DNA from: Bacteroidota bacterium
GTDB lineage: Bacteria > Bacteroidota > Bacteroidia > Chitinophagales > Saprospiraceae
Assembly (NCBI GenBank): GCA_963169325.1
Contig: CAUJEY010000067.1
Location: forward strand, 1 to 44,308
DNA length: 44,308 nucleotides
Reading direction: 5' to 3'
Each line of letters begins with the position of its first letter. Positions within the stretch are counted from its first letter, which is position 1. The notes under the pieces are model-generated. The model did no database searches. It saw only the letters and a list, made by a program, of their open reading frames with translations, and was not told the DNA's origin. Positions 41,544-44,308 of this stretch are shown here, in pieces. The position numbers and the translations under genes are program-made.

Positions 41544-43190
41544 TTAAACCTGTATCACCCCCGGGTTAAACTTTTCCACCTGCGCATTATTCGCCGCTTC
41601 GATACCCATACTGATCCAGCGCCGCGTATCGCGCGGGTCGATGATCGCATCTACCCATAAGCGTGCCGCCGCATAGTAGGGTGTGGTTTGCGTATCGTAG
41701 CGGCTTTTTATTTTTTCAAACAACTCCTGTTCGCCTTCCGGGTCGGGCGCATGACCTTTGTCCTTGAGCGATTGCACCTGAATCTGAGTGAGCACTTTTG
41801 CGGCCTGCTCCCCACCCATCACGGCAATTTTGGCCGTCGGCCAGGCCGCAATCAGACGCGGGTCATAAGCCTTGCCGCACATGGCGTAGTTGCCGGCGCC
41901 GTAGGAGTTTCCGATGATAATGCTGAATTTGGGCACCGTGCTGTTCGCCACGGCATTCACCATTTTCGCGCCGTCTTTGATGATGCCGCCGTGTTCGGAG
42001 CGGGTACCGACCATAAAGCCGGTGACATCGTGCAGAAATACCAACGGGATTTTTTTCTGATTACAATTTAAAATAAAACGGGTGGCCTTGTCAGCCGAAT
42101 CGGAATAAATCACGCCGCCGAACTGGATTTCGCCCTTGGCGTTTTTCACCACCTGGCGGTTGTTGACCACAATGCCCACCGCCCAACCGTCGATGCGGCC
42201 ATAGGCGCATATAATTGTTTTGCCGTAGTGTTCCTTGTACTGGGTTAACTGACCTTCGTCTACTAAACGGCGCAGGAGTTCCAGGGTAAGATACGGTTTG
42301 GCGCCCTGCTCCGGGTAGATGGAGAAAATATCTTCCGGGAGCCCGGCTGCGGGGCGTGGTTCGGCGCGGTCGAAGCCGGCGTTGTCGAAGCGGCCCATTT
42401 TGTCGATCAGGTCTTTGATCGTATTGAGGCAGGTTTTATCGTCCGGCATTTTATAATCCGTCACGCCGGAAATCTCCGAGTGGGTGGCCGCGCCGCCAAG
42501 GGTTTCTTTGTCGGCATTTTCGCCAATGGCGGCTTTCACCAGGTAAGGGCCGGCCAGAAACACAGAGCCGGTGTTTTCCACGATCAGGGCTTCGTCGGAC
42601 ATGATCGGCAAATAAGCGCCGCCCGCCACACAGCTGCCCATAATGGCGGCGATTTGCGGGATACCCGCGGAGGAAAGTTTGGCATTGTTGCGAAAAATAC
42701 GCCCGAAGTGTTCCTTGTCGGGGAAAATCTCGTCCTGCATCGGCAGGAAAACCCCCGCACTGTCTACCAGATAAACGATCGGCAGGCGGTTTTCCATAGC
42801 GATTTCCTGGGCGCGCAGATTCTTTTTTCCGGTAATGGGAAACCAGGCGCCGGCCTTCACGGTGGCGTCGTTGGCCACCACAATGCACTGCCGCCCGCGG
42901 ATATATCCGATAATCACCACTACGCCGCCGGCCGGGCAGCCGCCGTAGTCTGCATACATGTCGAAGCCGGCAAATGCGCCGATCTCGATTTGGGGTTTAC
43001 CTTCATCCAATAAAAAGGCGATACGTTCGCGGGCACTCATTTTGCCCTCCCCATGCAGTTTTTCCAGGCGTTTTTTGCCGCCGCCCTCCATAATTTTATC
43101 GAGGTAGCGGTTCATTTTACCCACGGCTAATTGCAGGGCGTCGGTGTTTTTTTCAGATTCGAGGTTGATCTTTGTTGATGTGGTGGACAT
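41544..43190 (-). CDS. Acyl-CoA carboxylase, carboxyltransferase (beta) subunit, methylcrotonyl-CoA carboxylase type
   Basis: 548 residues on the minus strand, the expected length. Two crotonase-fold halves: the N-terminal half with R-E-R-I-A-F-L-L-D-E-G and G-S-C-V-A-G-G-A-Y-L-P, the C-terminal half with G-G-V-I-Y, F-L-H-D-V-T-G-F-M-V-G and G-N-S-Y-G-A-G-N-Y-A-M-C-G-K-A-Y-D-P. The sequence resembles MccB/MCCC2 (leucine catabolism) more than propionyl-CoA carboxylase, though substrate cannot be fixed by eye. It moves CO2 from biotin to the acyl-CoA; the biotin-carrying alpha subunit is not in this window. It is unrelated to the polysaccharide genes and marks the end of that locus. Confidence 0.92.
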   Translation of the reverse strand: MSTTSTKINLESEKNTDALQLAVGKMNRYLDKIMEGGGKKRLEKLHGEGKMSARERIAFLLDEGKPQIEIGAFAGFDMYADYGGCPAGGVVVIIGYIRGRQCIVVANDATVKAGAWFPITGKKNLRAQEIAMENRLPIVYLVDSAGVFLPMQDEIFPDKEHFGRIFRNNAKLSSAGIPQIAAIMGSCVAGGAYLPIMSDEALIVENTGSVFLAGPYLVKAAIGENADKETLGGAATHSEISGVTDYKMPDDKTCLNTIKDLIDKMGRFDNAGFDRAEPRPAAGLPEDIFSIYPEQGAKPYLTLELLRRLVDEGQLTQYKEHYGKTIICAYGRIDGWAVGIVVNNRQVVKNAKGEIQFGGVIYSDSADKATRFILNCNQKKIPLVFLHDVTGFMVGTRSEHGGIIKDGAKMVNAVANSTVPKFSIIIGNSYGAGNYAMCGKAYDPRLIAAWPTAKIAVMGGEQAAKVLTQIQVQSLKDKGHAPDPEGEQELFEKIKSRYDTQTTPYYAAARLWVDAIIDPRDTRRWISMGIEAANNAQVEKFNPGVIQV

Positions 43191-43255
43191 GCGTACGTGT
43201 ATATTTTTTGGCAGGGTAAGTCAAAAGTGGGGCGAAAAATACAATGAATTTATAA

Positions 43256-43283
43256 CTCCGTGCCTCCGAGTCTCCGTGGTGAA
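43256..43283. repeat. Short dispersed-type repeat in the divergent spacer
   Basis: CTCCGTGCCTCCGAGTCTCC followed by GTGGTGAA is an imperfect triplication of CTCCGTG-like units. I recall very similar short sequences scattered through Bacteroidota genomes. It lies between the divergent carboxylase and methyltransferase genes. Confidence 0.4.
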
Positions 43284-43319
43284 TTAGAATAATCTACGGC
43301 GAGCCATTACATTCGCCTG

Positions 43320-44090
43320 ATGAAACACAACGGTCAGGGCATTATCTTTCTCACCGATCCCGAACGGTTTGCAGCACAAACCAATCTTTATCTCGACGTG
43401 CGGAACCGGGAAGGTCGTGTGCTGACCGTCGGACAAGTCGCCCGGCTACCCGAATTCGAGACCACCGATGCTTCCTTGCGCCGCGAATGGCGCTGGCGCA
43501 AACGAAGCCTGTGGCGATTACTCCGGTACCTGAGCCGCCATCATCCAAACAAGGGCCTGAATATCCTCGATCTGGGCTGCGGCAATGGCTGGATGTCGGT
43601 ACATTTAGCCAAATTACCCGGCGCAAAAGTTTGGGCCGCCGATGTGAACCTGCCGGAAATGGAACAGGGCGCGCGCGTGGCTGCCGGCGCAGGGCTTGAA
43701 AATATTCAATTCGTTTTCGCCGATATTCTGGAAAATAACCTGCCGGAGTCACATTTCGATCTCGTTATTTTGGCAGCTTCGGTCCAGTATTTCCCTGATT
43801 TGCAAGCCCTGATGTTTGCGTTGAAACGGGTGTTGAAACCCGGCGGGGAGATTCATTTTATCGATAGCCCTTTTTATGCTTCCGAAGCAAAACGGCAGGC
43901 CGCTCGCGACGCCACGCGCCGGTATTATGCCCATCTCGGCGTGCCGGACATGGCGCAGTTTTATCATCATCACCTTTGGGCGGAAATAGCGGCTTTGGGC
44001 GGTAAAAACCGGAATGTGTCTCTGCTGTCGTTTTTGTTGCAAAAACTGCGGTGGTGGTCGCCGTTTCCGTGGGTGATTAATCGTCATTGA
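43320..44090 (+). CDS. Class I SAM-dependent methyltransferase
   Basis: 256 residues. Motif I I-L-D-L-G-C-G-N-G-W-M-S (about residues 82-93), acidic A-A-D-V-N at strand 2, F-D-L-V-I-L-A-A-S-V-Q-Y-F (about 145-157) as motif IV, and R-V-L-K-P-G-G-E-I-H-F as motif VI: a Methyltransf_11-type enzyme. It is distinct from the tandem pair at 25956-27511 and lies beyond the carboxylase gene, so its link to the polysaccharide is uncertain. Target unknown. Its last codons (I-N-R-H, stop) are already part of the downstream 10-bp tandem repeat, so the C-terminus may have been set by repeat expansion. Confidence 0.85.
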   Translation: MKHNGQGIIFLTDPERFAAQTNLYLDVRNREGRVLTVGQVARLPEFETTDASLRREWRWRKRSLWRLLRYLSRHHPNKGLNILDLGCGNGWMSVHLAKLPGAKVWAADVNLPEMEQGARVAAGAGLENIQFVFADILENNLPESHFDLVILAASVQYFPDLQALMFALKRVLKPGGEIHFIDSPFYASEAKRQAARDATRRYYAHLGVPDMAQFYHHHLWAEIAALGGKNRNVSLLSFLLQKLRWWSPFPWVINRH

Positions 44091-44190
44091 TCGTCATTAA
44101 TCGTCATTGATCGTCATTAATCGTCATTGGTCGTCATTGGTGGTCATTAATCGTCATTGGTGGTCATTAATCGTCATTGGTGGTCATTGG
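44081..44190. repeat. 10-bp tandem repeat, eleven units
   Basis: Eleven consecutive 10-bp units of T(C/G)GTCATT(A/G)(A/G) run from 44081 to 44190, with shorter degenerate units to about 44205. The first unit includes the stop codon of the methyltransferase gene. Units vary at only a few positions, often alternating between -AA and -GA/-GG endings, as if the array grew in 20-bp steps. There are no spacers, so this is not CRISPR. Confidence 0.85.
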
Positions 44191-44308
44191 TCATTAGGTC
44201 ATTGGGGATCCTTCGTCATTAGACTTGCAGCGCGTTGACTTTCAATGTTTTAACTATAAACCCCCTCGTTGGCTTCCGACGCTGGCAGGTCTTCGACACT
44301 GCCAGGTC
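44191..44308. other. Repeat-rich intergenic end of window
   Basis: After the tandem array, two more partial GTCATT units appear (to about 44220). The last bases hold a perfect 7-bp hairpin, CTGGCAG (44282-44288) and CTGCCAG (44299-44305), which looks like another dispersed palindrome. No gene start is seen before the window ends. Confidence 0.5.

Noticed and set aside
44081-44205. Possible CRISPR array
   Set aside because: Units are 10 bp and contiguous with no spacers; no cas genes in the window.

Overview
The window looks like a chromosomal segment from a member of the Bacteroidota. The evidence is a type IX secretion (T9SS) C-terminal sorting domain, SprB-like repeats, occasional TAnnTTTG-type -7 elements, AT-rich intergenic DNA between moderately GC-rich genes, and many short dispersed palindromes. 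A Saprospirales-like lineage is a guess; nothing here fixes the genus. No tRNA, rRNA, CRISPR array, integrase or transposase was seen.

Layout. Positions 1-2115 hold the 3' part of a large secreted T9SS cargo protein. An AT-rich gap follows, then about 39 kb (2445-41541) of 35 co-oriented plus-strand genes. This is a Wzx/Wzy-type surface polysaccharide locus. A minus-strand acyl-CoA carboxylase beta subunit (41544-43190) closes it tail-to-tail with a 2-nt gap. A methyltransferase and a 10-bp tandem repeat end the window.

Inside the locus: (a) 2445-8880 has UDP-GlcNAcA-branch genes wbpD and wbpB, a Wzc-like BY-kinase/co-polymerase, a Wzx flippase and a GT2. (b) 8911-13986 is a CDP-sugar block: rfbF, rfbG, a low-GC shortened gene, an RfbC-like epimerase, a DegT aminotransferase and a PglD-like acetyltransferase. 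(c) 14027-18223 has a small secreted protein, a CgeB-like glycosyltransferase, an O-antigen polymerase/ligase and a GT4. (d) 18276-27511 is an unusual decoration block: a deacetylase, an asparagine-synthetase-like protein without the glutaminase cysteine, three GNAT/FemAB-like acyltransferases, an ATP-grasp ligase and two tandem methyltransferases. (e) 27533-37979 has a GT4, a canonical AsnB, two deacetylases, a UDP-HexNAc 4-epimerase and two copies of a FemAB-DUF354 gene pair. (f) 38630-41541, behind a 650-bp leader, has an atypical sugar-phosphate transferase, a deacetylase-like protein and a sugar N-formyltransferase.

Working model: the priming transferase loads a sugar phosphate on undecaprenyl phosphate, the glycosyltransferases extend it, Wzx flips the unit, and the Wzy-like protein polymerises it under Wzc control. 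The four deacetylase-fold proteins, five acyl/aminoacyl-transferase-like proteins, ATP-grasp enzyme, two asparagine-synthetase homologues and methyltransferases suggest heavy amide decoration, possibly with amino acids. That amide-decoration block is the best candidate for something undescribed. Wza, Wzb, WbpA and WbpE were not seen here.

Non-coding highlights: two copies of a ~155-bp MITE-like palindromic element (9733-9890 and 34614-34768), a 38-bp GC-rich inverted repeat just upstream of asnB, and repeat-derived 5' leaders.
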